This document shows, piece by piece, positions 16,881 to 26,434 of a stretch of 64,000 bases of DNA. A program made the position numbers and the translations under genes. Source of the stretch: Pantoea sp. RIT-PI-b (GTDB lineage: Bacteria > Pseudomonadota > Gammaproteobacteria > Enterobacterales > Enterobacteriaceae); assembly GCF_001187905.1 (NCBI RefSeq), contig NZ_LGIS01000033.1, positions 496,001-560,000 on the forward strand, in the 5' to 3' direction. The notes below the pieces were generated by a model. That model was not told the DNA's origin and did not search any database. It was given only the letters and a program-made list of their open reading frames with translations. Position 1 is the first letter of the stretch. Each line of letters begins with the position of its first letter.

Positions 16881-19800
16881 GTGTTTAAATTAAATCCGGT
16901 GTTACTAAGCCTTGTGGCTGCGCAAGGCATGATGTTCCCTGTGCTGCCGACAACGGCTGCGATATTAAAGCCCTATACGCCTGAAATTAATGACAATAAA
17001 GTGGGTGCATACTGTTTATGTAATGGCAGCACGCAAACGCTCAGTGGATTGCCGCAGTTTACGCCCGGTGAAAATGGCACGGGCAGCGTGACGATTGGTG
17101 AGTTGCGCACTATTGGTCGAATTATCAATGACAATGTCATTGGCGAAGCGCGACTGCAAATCGGTCAGCAGAGCTATTTAATTGGTATTCCTAATTATGA
17201 GGAAAATACTTACACCACATATTCAGTGTTTAAAACGTCTGAAATTGTCGATCTTCCCGCGGTAGGTCTGGATACCGTAGTGCCAGATTATTTTGATGTA
17301 AACGACAAACAATATATTAATGCACGCGTCGCTGCCGTCAGCAATGGCACGCTTAATATCGATATTGGCGAGCATAACGCAGCGGCCAATTCCTCAACGA
17401 ATAGCTGGTCGATGGCGGCGAAGCAAAGCCAGTTATTTACCGCCAGCAACAAAGGCAACCTCAACTGGAATTCCAATAATCGCATCACCTTCACCGCAGG
17501 CACCACGCCATACGGCGGCGATCGCCTGGCTTATGACGTGGGCAACGTGGTGCAATATGCGGGTGTTTTCACCGTCAACACGCTGGACGGCGGCACCAGC
17601 ACCTTCAACGTCACCAATCTCAATGATCTTCGCAATTACAACGATTGGCTGATCGATCAACTGTCCAACGCCAATCTCAGCACCGACAGCTACAACGCAG
17701 AATTTAACAAAGCCTACGCGCTGCGGGACGGACGCGTGGTCTATCGCATGAGCAGCAACAACTTCGACGATGAGGTGGCGCTACCGATTTTCGATCAGGT
17801 GGTGCTCAGCGCCGATGGTCCTAAGGCGACGGTCAAAATCAATCGCGGCAAAACGCTGGAGGTGGTGAACAGCAATAGCGTGGTGATGCGCGCCATAAAT
17901 GGCGCGAAAGCGATTATCAATGGCAAGCTCTCCAGCACCGGTTCTGGCCTGGAGTTGCTCAACGGCGCGCGCGGAATAAACAATGGCGTGATTAATGCCG
18001 GTTTTCTTAATAACGCCAACGGCAAAGGCGTCGATAGCAGCACGGTTGGTGCGGCCGGTAGCGCGGTGACCGCCAATTACAGTAGCCACTTTATCAATCG
18101 AGGCGTCATCAATCTGCAACCCGGCGCGGGCTTCAGTACCGGCATCAGTTCCTACAACAGCAAGGTGGTGAACCACGGCAATATCAATGTCGGCGTCAGC
18201 AACATTTCCGGCGCTGGCAGCGCGGCGGGCGTGCTGCCGAGCAGCGATGGAAACGGTAGTTTCGTAAATGCCAAAGACGGCACCCTCTATATCGGCCGTG
18301 CACCGCAGAATCGTAAAAATGATCGCAGCGAAGAGGTCGCCGTTAATTTGAGTGGCGGTGTCAGCGGCATTTATCAGCTGCTGGATTCAAAAGTGATTAA
18401 CGATGGCCGCATCGTGATTGGTTCCAAAGTACAAAATGCGGTGGGAATGCGGGTAGAACTTGCACCGAACGCCGTCACCCGTAACAACGGTGTGATCGAT
18501 GTAAACGGCAAAGCGCAATATCAGCCTCTGGAAAACGTTGGCATGTTGGCGATTAATGCCGGCAGCGGCGGTAAGGTGGGCAATGCTGGCACCATCAATC
18601 TTAATGGCGATAACGGCACCGGCCTCAAAGTCATCGCGCGTGATGGTGACAGCGCCAGCGCTTACTCCAGCGGCACCATTAACGTGCGTGGTGATGCCGA
18701 TCGTTTTAGCGGCACCAACAATACCGCGGTTTGGGTGATAGGTGAGCCGGGCAGCAGCGCTACGGCTAATCTCAGCGGGAAAATTAATTTGCGCGGCACG
18801 GCAGGCATCGGCATCCGCGCTGAAGGCAATGCCACAGTCAACGTCACTCCCAGCGCCGTGCCCTCATCCGTAGGCAATGGAGACTTTCTCGCTCAGCGAC
18901 AAATCAGTTTTTACACCATCGGGCCCAACGCCAAAATCAACTTGCCGGCTAACGGGCACTACGCCACATCTAGTAACGGCGGCACGCTTTTTCGCCTTGA
19001 GCAGGGCGCGGATTTTGATGGCCGCGGCATGACGCTCTCCATGAATGCGCCCTTTGCCCTTGGCGTATTTGCCGCCGGCGACGGCAGCGAGGTCGCCACT
19101 CACGGGGCGACCTTCAATCTGAACAGTGATTACGCTTCCGGGCTGTGGATTACCGACGGTGCACGTGCCACCGTTGATGCGGCAACCAAGGTCAACCTTA
19201 TCGGTCAAGATGCCCGCTGGGCTCAAGTGGACGGTAATCGCTATTTGTTGCAGGGCTCTGTGGTTAATCCCGACACGCAGTTTAATGAAAATACCTTGTT
19301 AACCAACCATGCAGCGCTAAGCGGTAATGATAAATTTCAGCGTGGTTTGATTGCGCGTAATCATGCGCAGGTGATCAATACCGCCAATATCAGCTTAATG
19401 GGGCTGGCACCGCAGGCAATCTATGCGACCAACGGCGGCAAGGTGACCAATAGCGGCGAAATCAGCGTCGCCAATAATGGTGTGGCGCTGTATGCCGATG
19501 GTTATGAGTTTGTCGGCGACAAGGTGACAACCACTGACATCAACAATACCGGTACGCTGAATATTTACTCGGGCGCCTACGGCTTTGTTGCCTATGACCG
19601 GCTATCCCGCATCAATCAAAACAGCATTATGAATCTGTTTGGCGATTACACGGTCGGTGGACTGGTGAGCGCGGGGGGACAGGTTAACCTTGGCCCGCAG
19701 AGTAGCGTGGTGTTTCATCATCCACAGCAGGTGGGCTATCAGATTCAGGATCATGGTTCGCGGCTGATCAGCAATGGTGGCAACGTTAACGTCAGTACTG

Positions 19801-22800
19801 AAGGTTCGACGCTGTATGAAGTCGCCACTGAGGGGTGGCTCAACCCGCAGGCCGCCGGCACCGTTACGCTCAGCGGCAAAAACACCACCGGTATTGTGGT
19901 GTCAGAGTCGGGATCCTACGTGTCTGGGACCGATAATTATCTTGTTACCGGCAAGAATGCCACGGTGATGCGCGCAACCTATAACGCTTCCGGCGTATTA
20001 ACCAACACCATCACGCTTAACGGACGCAACAATACCGCGGCACAGGCGAGTACCAATGAAACGGAGATCTACGCCGCCGGTTTAATCAACGGCAATGGCC
20101 GCCATGCCACCGCTTTTGATGTCAGCGACGGCGCGCGCATTTTCAACCAGTATCAGGGCGCAGTCGATCTGCGCGGCCCCAACAGCACCGGCGCGCGCGT
20201 GCATGACGGCGGTAATTTCATTAACCGTGGCAGCATCCATATTGCTTCGGGCACGGGCGTAGACGTCAGCAGCGGCTACGGGCAATACGTGCCAATGGAT
20301 AGCTCCCTGCGCGTTGACGACGGCATCGCCGCGTTGCGTGTTGGCGACGGTGGCTGGCTAAAAATCTATGGCGACGGGCAGGGCGCGAGCACGATACAAG
20401 CGATGCGCAAAGCCGACGGTTTGCTGCTCGATAGCGGTGCGCAGGGCGTTGAAGCCAACGACATCATTATCGGCGCTTTAGGCAGCGGAAGTGTCCTCAA
20501 TAACCGGGCTGAAACCGCCAACATCTCGCTGGATAACGTGATGCTTGAAGTATCAGGCGGCAACGGCGTGCGTTCGGCCACCTCATTTGATCCTAATGGT
20601 CGCGTGCTGATTAACGTCAGCGGTACCGGCACCGGCTATCGCTTCGAAAATGAAGATGGCTCGACCACCAGTAACGATCTGGTGATCGGCAAGGACTATT
20701 CGATTCTGGTTTCCACGCAGGGCACCGGCGTTCGCGCCAATACCAGCGGCAGAGTCATTTCGCAGGGGTCGATTAGCATTCGCGATGCTAACGGCGGCTC
20801 GGCGATTAAGACCAGCACCGCCAGCCAGGTGATCAATCAGGGATCGATTAGCTCACTCAGCCGCGTCTCTCCGCTGATCGATTTGCGCGGCGGAAACACG
20901 GTATTTGTCAATGAAGGCACCATCAACGCACCGTTCCCGGATCAGGTCGTGGTGGCCGGTGGCGCAGGCAATGATGTGATCGCGCTCCTTGATGGTTCGG
21001 TAATCGGCGACGTGAATACCGGCAGCGGCAGCGATGAGCTGATCGTTACCGGCGGCACGCTGAACGGCAGCCTGACCATGGGCAGCGGTGCGGCGAATCA
21101 GGCGACGGTGCAAAAAGTCAGCCTGGCGGATACGCGCCACATCACTACTGAAAACGGAGCGGGCAGCACGCTTAACCTCAGCAAGCTGTCGGCGCGCGGC
21201 GGTTCCTTTGCCAGCGATGATGCCAGCAAAGGCACCAACCTCGGCGCGGGCTGGAGCACGCTCAACTTCTTCGATACCCAATGGACGCTGACCGACAATA
21301 TCAAACTGGCACACAGCACCATCAATATTGATGCCGGCAGTACGCTGTTCGCCGGTGATAACGTCAATCCGCTACTGCAGGGCGCAACCGACGATTCGCT
21401 GGTGGTAAACAACGCCGGTACGCTGGATCTCACCAACGGCGGCAACGCAGCGGCGAATACCTTAACCATTGATGGCGATTTGGCATCAACCGGCGGCAAC
21501 CTGAAACTCAATTCGACGGCAACGCAAAGTGATTTGTTACGCGTCAATGGCAATGCCACGGGCACCACTTTGATTGAGGATAAACTGGCTGGCGGCCCGG
21601 TGCTGGATAGCAACCGCGATGGCGTGATTGCTGGCAACGAAGGCGTCTCGCTGGCGCAGGTAACCGGTAACGCCAGCGCCACCAGCTTTGTGCTGAAGAA
21701 TGGCTATGTCGCATCCGGGCCGTGGCAATACGGCTTAGCCACCTTCGCGCCGGGCAGTTCGGCTGCGGGGGCGTGGGATTATCGTCTCGTTAATACCTTC
21801 GTCTGTGAAGACGGCTCGCTGTGCCAGCCGCAAGCGGGCAGCGGCCAGCGTGCGGCGCGCCTGGCCGTTACACCGCAGGTGCCATCGTATATCTCGGCGC
21901 CGGTTGGTCTGGCTTACTACTCGCTGGCGGTGACTGACGACTTGCATAAGCGCCTCGGTGAACTGCGTCAGCAGCAAGGCGGGCCTGAAGGCGTGGGCGG
22001 CGAGATGTTTATTCGTTATCTCGGCTCTAATCTGAAGTACCAAAGTAATCGCGGTTCAGCCGATTACGGTTACGACTTCGACCTGGACTACAGCGCGGTG
22101 CAACTGGGCGGCAATCTGCTGCAGGTTGATGGTGCTGAAGAGAGCCTGCGCGGTGGGGTGGCGTATACGCGGGGTAATACGCGCATTCGTCCACAGGCGG
22201 CGGACGGTTACAGCTCCACCAGTTTCGATAGCGACACCATTTCGCTCTACGGCACCTGGCTGCGCGACAGCGGATTCTACCTCGATGGCTCGCTGAGTTG
22301 GGGCTGGTATCGCGGCGAGACGGATATTGCGCGGCAGAAAGAGGTGGCATCACCGAAAGGCAACGGCTGGACGGCCTCGGTGGAGTCGGGCTATCCGTTC
22401 ACCTTCGCCAACGGCGTGCGCCTCGAACCGCAGGCGCAAATTACCTGGCTGCAGATGAAGATGGATAGCTTCACCGATCGTGATAACACCCGCGTGTCGT
22501 ATAACGATTACGATCAAACCATTGGCCGTCTCGGCGCGCGCCTCGATCGCACCTGGCAAGACGGCAGCCAGAACGCCTATACGCCATATGTTCGCGCCAA
22601 TTACTACAAAGGCTGGGGCGGCACTGCGAAAACCAAAATTGGTGCGGCGGATGCAGAGGGCAGTCAAACGTTTGACAGCGGTAAATTCGGCCAGATGTGG
22701 GATGTCGGCCTGGGCGGCAGCGCAACGCTAAACAAGGATATATCGTTGTATGCCGAAGCAGATTATCGCAAAGAGATCGACGGCAACGGCGCCAAAGGCT

Positions 22801-22835
22801 GGCGCTATAACGCGGGAGTGCGCTGGTCGTTTTAA
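16881..22835 (+). CDS. Very large type Va autotransporter
   Basis: 1984 aa. The signal sequence is MFKLNPVLLSLVAAQGMMF plus a short spacer ending near PTTAA. The passenger (about 40-1650) is a beta-helix built from irregular repeats of the type N-x-G-x-I/L (NNGVINAG, NRGVINLQPG, NSGEISVAN). The C-terminal translocator barrel runs from about 1700 and ends YNAGVRWSF with the aromatic terminal residue needed for BAM recognition. It would be displayed on or released from the cell surface, probably as an adhesin; no protease triad was recognised. Two cysteine pairs are unusual in passengers: C45/C47, and C1642/C1648 next to the barrel. A hairpin terminator follows. Confidence 0.92.
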   Translation: MFKLNPVLLSLVAAQGMMFPVLPTTAAILKPYTPEINDNKVGAYCLCNGSTQTLSGLPQFTPGENGTGSVTIGELRTIGRIINDNVIGEARLQIGQQSYLIGIPNYEENTYTTYSVFKTSEIVDLPAVGLDTVVPDYFDVNDKQYINARVAAVSNGTLNIDIGEHNAAANSSTNSWSMAAKQSQLFTASNKGNLNWNSNNRITFTAGTTPYGGDRLAYDVGNVVQYAGVFTVNTLDGGTSTFNVTNLNDLRNYNDWLIDQLSNANLSTDSYNAEFNKAYALRDGRVVYRMSSNNFDDEVALPIFDQVVLSADGPKATVKINRGKTLEVVNSNSVVMRAINGAKAIINGKLSSTGSGLELLNGARGINNGVINAGFLNNANGKGVDSSTVGAAGSAVTANYSSHFINRGVINLQPGAGFSTGISSYNSKVVNHGNINVGVSNISGAGSAAGVLPSSDGNGSFVNAKDGTLYIGRAPQNRKNDRSEEVAVNLSGGVSGIYQLLDSKVINDGRIVIGSKVQNAVGMRVELAPNAVTRNNGVIDVNGKAQYQPLENVGMLAINAGSGGKVGNAGTINLNGDNGTGLKVIARDGDSASAYSSGTINVRGDADRFSGTNNTAVWVIGEPGSSATANLSGKINLRGTAGIGIRAEGNATVNVTPSAVPSSVGNGDFLAQRQISFYTIGPNAKINLPANGHYATSSNGGTLFRLEQGADFDGRGMTLSMNAPFALGVFAAGDGSEVATHGATFNLNSDYASGLWITDGARATVDAATKVNLIGQDARWAQVDGNRYLLQGSVVNPDTQFNENTLLTNHAALSGNDKFQRGLIARNHAQVINTANISLMGLAPQAIYATNGGKVTNSGEISVANNGVALYADGYEFVGDKVTTTDINNTGTLNIYSGAYGFVAYDRLSRINQNSIMNLFGDYTVGGLVSAGGQVNLGPQSSVVFHHPQQVGYQIQDHGSRLISNGGNVNVSTEGSTLYEVATEGWLNPQAAGTVTLSGKNTTGIVVSESGSYVSGTDNYLVTGKNATVMRATYNASGVLTNTITLNGRNNTAAQASTNETEIYAAGLINGNGRHATAFDVSDGARIFNQYQGAVDLRGPNSTGARVHDGGNFINRGSIHIASGTGVDVSSGYGQYVPMDSSLRVDDGIAALRVGDGGWLKIYGDGQGASTIQAMRKADGLLLDSGAQGVEANDIIIGALGSGSVLNNRAETANISLDNVMLEVSGGNGVRSATSFDPNGRVLINVSGTGTGYRFENEDGSTTSNDLVIGKDYSILVSTQGTGVRANTSGRVISQGSISIRDANGGSAIKTSTASQVINQGSISSLSRVSPLIDLRGGNTVFVNEGTINAPFPDQVVVAGGAGNDVIALLDGSVIGDVNTGSGSDELIVTGGTLNGSLTMGSGAANQATVQKVSLADTRHITTENGAGSTLNLSKLSARGGSFASDDASKGTNLGAGWSTLNFFDTQWTLTDNIKLAHSTINIDAGSTLFAGDNVNPLLQGATDDSLVVNNAGTLDLTNGGNAAANTLTIDGDLASTGGNLKLNSTATQSDLLRVNGNATGTTLIEDKLAGGPVLDSNRDGVIAGNEGVSLAQVTGNASATSFVLKNGYVASGPWQYGLATFAPGSSAAGAWDYRLVNTFVCEDGSLCQPQAGSGQRAARLAVTPQVPSYISAPVGLAYYSLAVTDDLHKRLGELRQQQGGPEGVGGEMFIRYLGSNLKYQSNRGSADYGYDFDLDYSAVQLGGNLLQVDGAEESLRGGVAYTRGNTRIRPQAADGYSSTSFDSDTISLYGTWLRDSGFYLDGSLSWGWYRGETDIARQKEVASPKGNGWTASVESGYPFTFANGVRLEPQAQITWLQMKMDSFTDRDNTRVSYNDYDQTIGRLGARLDRTWQDGSQNAYTPYVRANYYKGWGGTAKTKIGAADAEGSQTFDSGKFGQMWDVGLGGSATLNKDISLYAEADYRKEIDGNGAKGWRYNAGVRWSF

Positions 22836-22861
22836 GATTAACTTCCTTTAATAGTTGTTTT

Positions 22862-22900
22862 CATCTCGCCCATGTTGAACGCCTCAACGTGGGCGAGATG
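22862..22900 (+). terminator. Long hairpin after the autotransporter gene
   Basis: A 17-bp stem (CATCTCGCCCATGTTGA against TCAACGTGGGCGAGATG, one G-T wobble) with a 5-nt loop, 26 bp after the stop codon. No T-run follows on this strand, but four T residues precede it, so it could terminate in either direction. Confidence 0.6.
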
Positions 22901-23091
22901 CCAACCTGAAAATCCTATCCAGCAGCCACCATTGATGATTTCATTTTGAAATAAATATTTATCGCTAACCTTATGCCGATTATGAATTTCGCCGTCTTAT
23001 AATGTTCTTGTATGGTAGGTTAAAGGCTTTTAAGCTTTTGCATTATAACAATTAATTGTTGCTTTTCGCATTCATCACCTGGGGTTTAACC

Positions 23092-24009
23092 ATGCTAAAC
23101 ATAAAATCTCTGTTAATGGGATCGCTATTAACGTCAGCCTTATTAGCAAGTTCTGCGCACGCTCAGGAGGAGAGCGGTGTAGGAGCCAAAATTAATTTTC
23201 AGGTCGCATCCGATAAAAAACTGCAGGCTTTATTACCTAAAGAGATAATTAAAAAAGGTTATGTCATTGCCGGCACTAATCCAAATACACCTCCCACCAC
23301 CTTTTTCCTCGAAGATAATAAAACCTTATCCGGACGCGACGTTGATATCATGAATGCGATTGGTCAGCGTCTGGGTTTGAAAGTCATCTGGAAAGAGACT
23401 GGCGGCTTCGACAATATTATTCCCGGCTTAAAAACCGGACGTTTTGATGCGGTGCTTTCTAATATCAGGCCAAGTCAAAAACGCTTTGCGCAAATCGACT
23501 TCATTAGCTATTTCGATAGCTCGCGTCAGGCGGTGATTTCACGGAAAGATCGTAATGTGGCACCGTTCAAAGCCTTAACCGCGCTATGCGGTGAAACCGT
23601 CGGGGCGGGAGTGGGCACCGCGCAGATTGAATTTCTCAATGAGGCGAGTAAAACCTGCCTGAGCGAAAATAAACCGGCGATCAACGTGGCGGTATTCCCC
23701 AGCCGTCCTGATGGTGTGGTCGCGGTATTAAGCGGCAGAATCTCGTTCTATTACGGCCCGTGGGAAGGTTTAGCGTATCAAGCTGCGCAGCTGAAGAATC
23801 TGGCGATAACCGGTGAAATAAGCGTGCAGGAACCGCCGATGTCGATCGGTTTACCCAAAGGTTCACCTATTGAGCTGGCTGTTCAGGCGGCACTGAACTC
23901 CTTAATCCAGGATGGCACCTACCAAAAGATCCTCGATAGCTGGTTCATCGGCTACGGCGCAGTGAAAGAAGCCAAACTGAATCAAGATATCTTCGCCTCA
24001 CAATCATAG
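23092..24009 (+). CDS. Family 3 periplasmic solute-binding protein
   Basis: 305 aa from the ATG at 23092 (GGGGT upstream); the longer frame to 23056 is unlikely. The signal peptide ends SSAHA-QEE. The mature part has the SBP_bac_3 layout: GYVIAGTNPNTPPTTFFLEDNKTLSGRDVDIMNAIGQRLGLKV, then GLKTGRFDAVLSNIRPSQKR. Such proteins deliver amino acids or similar solutes to an ABC permease, but none is encoded next to it. The only partner is an RraA-family gene 8 bp downstream. It must therefore use a transporter elsewhere, or act as a sensor. Confidence 0.9.
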   Translation: MLNIKSLLMGSLLTSALLASSAHAQEESGVGAKINFQVASDKKLQALLPKEIIKKGYVIAGTNPNTPPTTFFLEDNKTLSGRDVDIMNAIGQRLGLKVIWKETGGFDNIIPGLKTGRFDAVLSNIRPSQKRFAQIDFISYFDSSRQAVISRKDRNVAPFKALTALCGETVGAGVGTAQIEFLNEASKTCLSENKPAINVAVFPSRPDGVVAVLSGRISFYYGPWEGLAYQAAQLKNLAITGEISVQEPPMSIGLPKGSPIELAVQAALNSLIQDGTYQKILDSWFIGYGAVKEAKLNQDIFASQS

Positions 24010-24017
24010 GAAAAGCG

Positions 24018-24692
24018 ATGAGCGGTTTCCGCATAATAACCAGAACGCGAAAAGCCAGTGCGCAGCAAATAGCGGCCTACCAGGATTTACCGGTGGCAAA
24101 TATTAGCGATGCCATGCACCGCCTGACGGCAGGCGGTGCCAATCTGCGTCCTTATCACGCCGGTGGATATATGGCGGGTGCTGCGCTCACGGTGAAGTGT
24201 CGACCAGGCGATAATTTGCTGGTGCACTATGCATTGAATATTGCAGAGCCGGGCGATGTGATTGTGGTGGATGCTGGCGGCGAGGTGACCAACGCCATTG
24301 TCGGCGAACTCATGCTGACGTATGCGGCGAAGAAACGCATTGCAGGCGTGGTGATTAACGGCGCGGTGCGTGACAGCCAAAGTATTCGAAAAAATGCCTT
24401 GCCGGTGTATGCGGCGGGCGTTACTCATCGCGGACCTTATAAAGACGGTCCTGGTGAAGTGAATGTGCCCATTTCACTCAACGGTATGGTGATTGAGGCG
24501 GGCGATTTAATTGTGGGTGACGACGACGGCGTGCTCTGTGTGCCGTATCAACAAATCGATGAGATACATGCGCTTGCCAGCGAGCGCCGCAGTGGCGAAA
24601 TCGCCAAACTGCAGGCTATTGCGGAAGGGCGCAATAAACGCGATTGGGTCGAGAAAAAATTGCGCGAGTTGGGCTGCATTTTTCCTGCTTAG
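24018..24692 (+). CDS. RraA-family protein (possible HMG/CHA aldolase type)
   Basis: 224 aa. The family signature is seen as VVDAGGEVTNAIVGELM, then AGVVINGAVRDSQSI, with the GEL at 96-98 and R118-D119 that form the metal/pyruvate site in the aldolase members. The N-terminal SDAMHRL is also typical. Members with these residues act as class II pyruvate aldolases (4-hydroxy-4-methyl-2-oxoglutarate or related) or oxaloacetate decarboxylases; true RraA inhibits RNase E. The position 8 bp after a solute-binding protein favours a catabolic enzyme. A palindromic repeat follows the stop. Confidence 0.85.
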   Translation: MSGFRIITRTRKASAQQIAAYQDLPVANISDAMHRLTAGGANLRPYHAGGYMAGAALTVKCRPGDNLLVHYALNIAEPGDVIVVDAGGEVTNAIVGELMLTYAAKKRIAGVVINGAVRDSQSIRKNALPVYAAGVTHRGPYKDGPGEVNVPISLNGMVIEAGDLIVGDDDGVLCVPYQQIDEIHALASERRSGEIAKLQAIAEGRNKRDWVEKKLRELGCIFPA

Positions 24693-24695
24693 TGA

Positions 24696-24737
24696 CGCCA
24701 TTTATGGCGATCAGGTGCGCAGCAGGTGCGCACCTGC
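24696..24737. repeat. Palindromic element (copy A3)
   Basis: CGCCATTTATGGCG at 24696-24709, then GCAGGTGCGCACCTGC, a perfect 16-bp palindrome, at 24722-24737. They fill the gap between the convergent RraA-family and sitD genes and may serve as a shared transcription end. Confidence 0.75.
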
Positions 24738-24741
24738 CCAA

Positions 24742-25578
24742 TCAGCTGTGCACCTGCTGCGTGCGGCGATCTCTCACCGTTACAAACACAAACGCCAACA
24801 CAAACAGCGCGGCATAAATCACCACGATGGTTGGACCCGGTGCGCTATCGAGGAAGAACGACGCATAGACGCCGCTGAAACCCGTCACCATGGCAATGCC
24901 CATCGCCAGCAGCATCACATGCAGAAAACGGCGCGCCAACAGCAAGGCAATGGCGCCTGGCGCAATCAGCATGGAAATCGACAAAATTACCCCTACCGAT
25001 TTCAACGCGGCGACGATGGTTAATGAAATCAGACACAGCAAGCCGTAATGCATCAGTTTGCCGTTGATGCCGCAGGCGCGCGCCTGATTGGGATCGAACG
25101 CATGCAGCAGTAAATCTCGCCATTTCATGCCAATCAGCACGCTGACAATCACAGCGATCACCGCGGTCTGAATGATATCCGCCAGGCTGATGCCCAACAT
25201 ATCGCCGAACAAAATGTGGTCGAGATGCACTTCAGGTTGCAGCTTCAGGTACAGCACCAAACCTGCGCCAAACATGCCCGAGAAGACAATCCCCATTACC
25301 GTATCGGGTTTGATGCGGCTATTTTCGCTGATATAGCCGGTGGCGACGGCGCACACCATTCCGGCGATAAAGGCGCCGATAGCGTAGGGCAAACCAATCA
25401 GCCAGGCGATCACTACGCCGGGAAACACCGCGTGGCTCATCGCATCACCCAGCAACGACCAGCCTTTAAGCACCAGAAATGCCGACAGCATCGCGCACGG
25501 CAGCGACAGCACCAACGTGGTGATCAGCGCCATGTTCATAAACTCGAACTGGAAGGGGCTCAGCAATAATTCACTCAT
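24742..25578 (-). CDS. sitD: Mn/Fe ABC transporter permease SitD
   Basis: 278 aa from the ATG at 25578, chosen because GGAGG lies 9 nt upstream; the ATG at 25587 would sit on the ribosome site. The protein is an ABC-3 (zinc/manganese type) permease with about eight TM segments. The family signature GWSLLGDAMSHAVFPGV is near residue 45, and VGVILSISMLIAPGAIALLLA lies further on. It pairs with SitC to form the membrane channel. The start overlaps the sitC stop by 8 bp (ATGAGTGA), so translation is coupled. It is the last gene of the operon. Confidence 0.93.
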   Translation of the reverse strand: MSELLLSPFQFEFMNMALITTLVLSLPCAMLSAFLVLKGWSLLGDAMSHAVFPGVVIAWLIGLPYAIGAFIAGMVCAVATGYISENSRIKPDTVMGIVFSGMFGAGLVLYLKLQPEVHLDHILFGDMLGISLADIIQTAVIAVIVSVLIGMKWRDLLLHAFDPNQARACGINGKLMHYGLLCLISLTIVAALKSVGVILSISMLIAPGAIALLLARRFLHVMLLAMGIAMVTGFSGVYASFFLDSAPGPTIVVIYAALFVLAFVFVTVRDRRTQQVHS

Positions 25579-26434
25579 TGACGCCATCCTCCATGGTTAG
25601 ACGTGCGCGACGACGCGCAGCCAGCACGCCATGTTTCGGGGCAAACACAAACGCCACTAAAAACACCAGCGTCTGCGCCACCACAATCACGCCGCCGGTG
25701 GCACCGTCAAGAAAGTAGCTGCTCCAGGCGCCGAGAAAACTGGTGACGCTGCCGATGGTGACGGCAATCAGCAACAGGCGCGGAAAACGGTCCGTCAGCA
25801 AATAGGCGGTAGCGCCCGGTGTCACCACCAGACAAATCACCATAAAGGCGCCAACCGTTTGCAGCGCAGCAACGGTGGAAGCGGACAGCAGGGTAAAGAA
25901 CAGGATTTTTAGCCGCAGCGTATTTAAACCCAGCGAGCGCGCGTGGCTTTCGTCGAAGAACGTCACCATCAGGTCTTTCCACTTCAGCAGCAGAATGGCG
26001 AGGGTGATAAAACCAATGGCGCCGAGCTGCCAGATATCGGCAGGCGCGACCGATAAAATATTGCCCAGCACGATGGTTTGAATATTCACCGAAGTGGGAT
26101 TGAGCGACACCATAAATAGCCCGATGCCGAAAAATGACGAGAAGATCAGGCCAATAATCGCATCTTCTTTTAAGCGCGTGCGCTGATTAAGAAAAAGCAT
26201 GCTGCCCGCCGCCAGGCCGCCGGAGAGGAATGCGCCAAGGGCAAAGGGCAGTCCAAGCATATAGGCGCCTGCTACGCCGGGCACAATCGAGTGTGACAGC
26301 GCATCGCCAATCAATGACCAGCCTTTTAGCATCAGGAAACAAGAGAGGAAAGCGCAAATCGCCCCGACCAGCGCGGCGATCCACATCGCATTCAGCATGT
26401 ATTGATAGCCGAACGGCTCAATAATCCACGACAT
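25571..26434 (-). CDS. sitC: Mn/Fe ABC transporter permease SitC
   Basis: 287 aa, second ABC-3 permease of the sit operon, with the matching signature GWSLIGDALSHSIVPGVAGAY near residues 38-58 and the TVGAFMVICLVVTPGATAYLL segment. The ATG at 26434 has GGGGAG 6-7 nt upstream and overlaps the end of sitB by 17 bp. It forms the heteromeric inner-membrane channel with SitD. Sequence identity to SitD is visible by eye along the length, consistent with an old duplication. Confidence 0.93.
   Translation of the reverse strand: MSWIIEPFGYQYMLNAMWIAALVGAICAFLSCFLMLKGWSLIGDALSHSIVPGVAGAYMLGLPFALGAFLSGGLAAGSMLFLNQRTRLKEDAIIGLIFSSFFGIGLFMVSLNPTSVNIQTIVLGNILSVAPADIWQLGAIGFITLAILLLKWKDLMVTFFDESHARSLGLNTLRLKILFFTLLSASTVAALQTVGAFMVICLVVTPGATAYLLTDRFPRLLLIAVTIGSVTSFLGAWSSYFLDGATGGVIVVAQTLVFLVAFVFAPKHGVLAARRRARLTMEDGVNE

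Noticed and set aside
17288..22731. Many antisense and out-of-frame ORFs inside the autotransporter gene
   Set aside because: They follow from its repetitive, stop-poor GC-rich sequence; none has a ribosome site or a recognisable domain.
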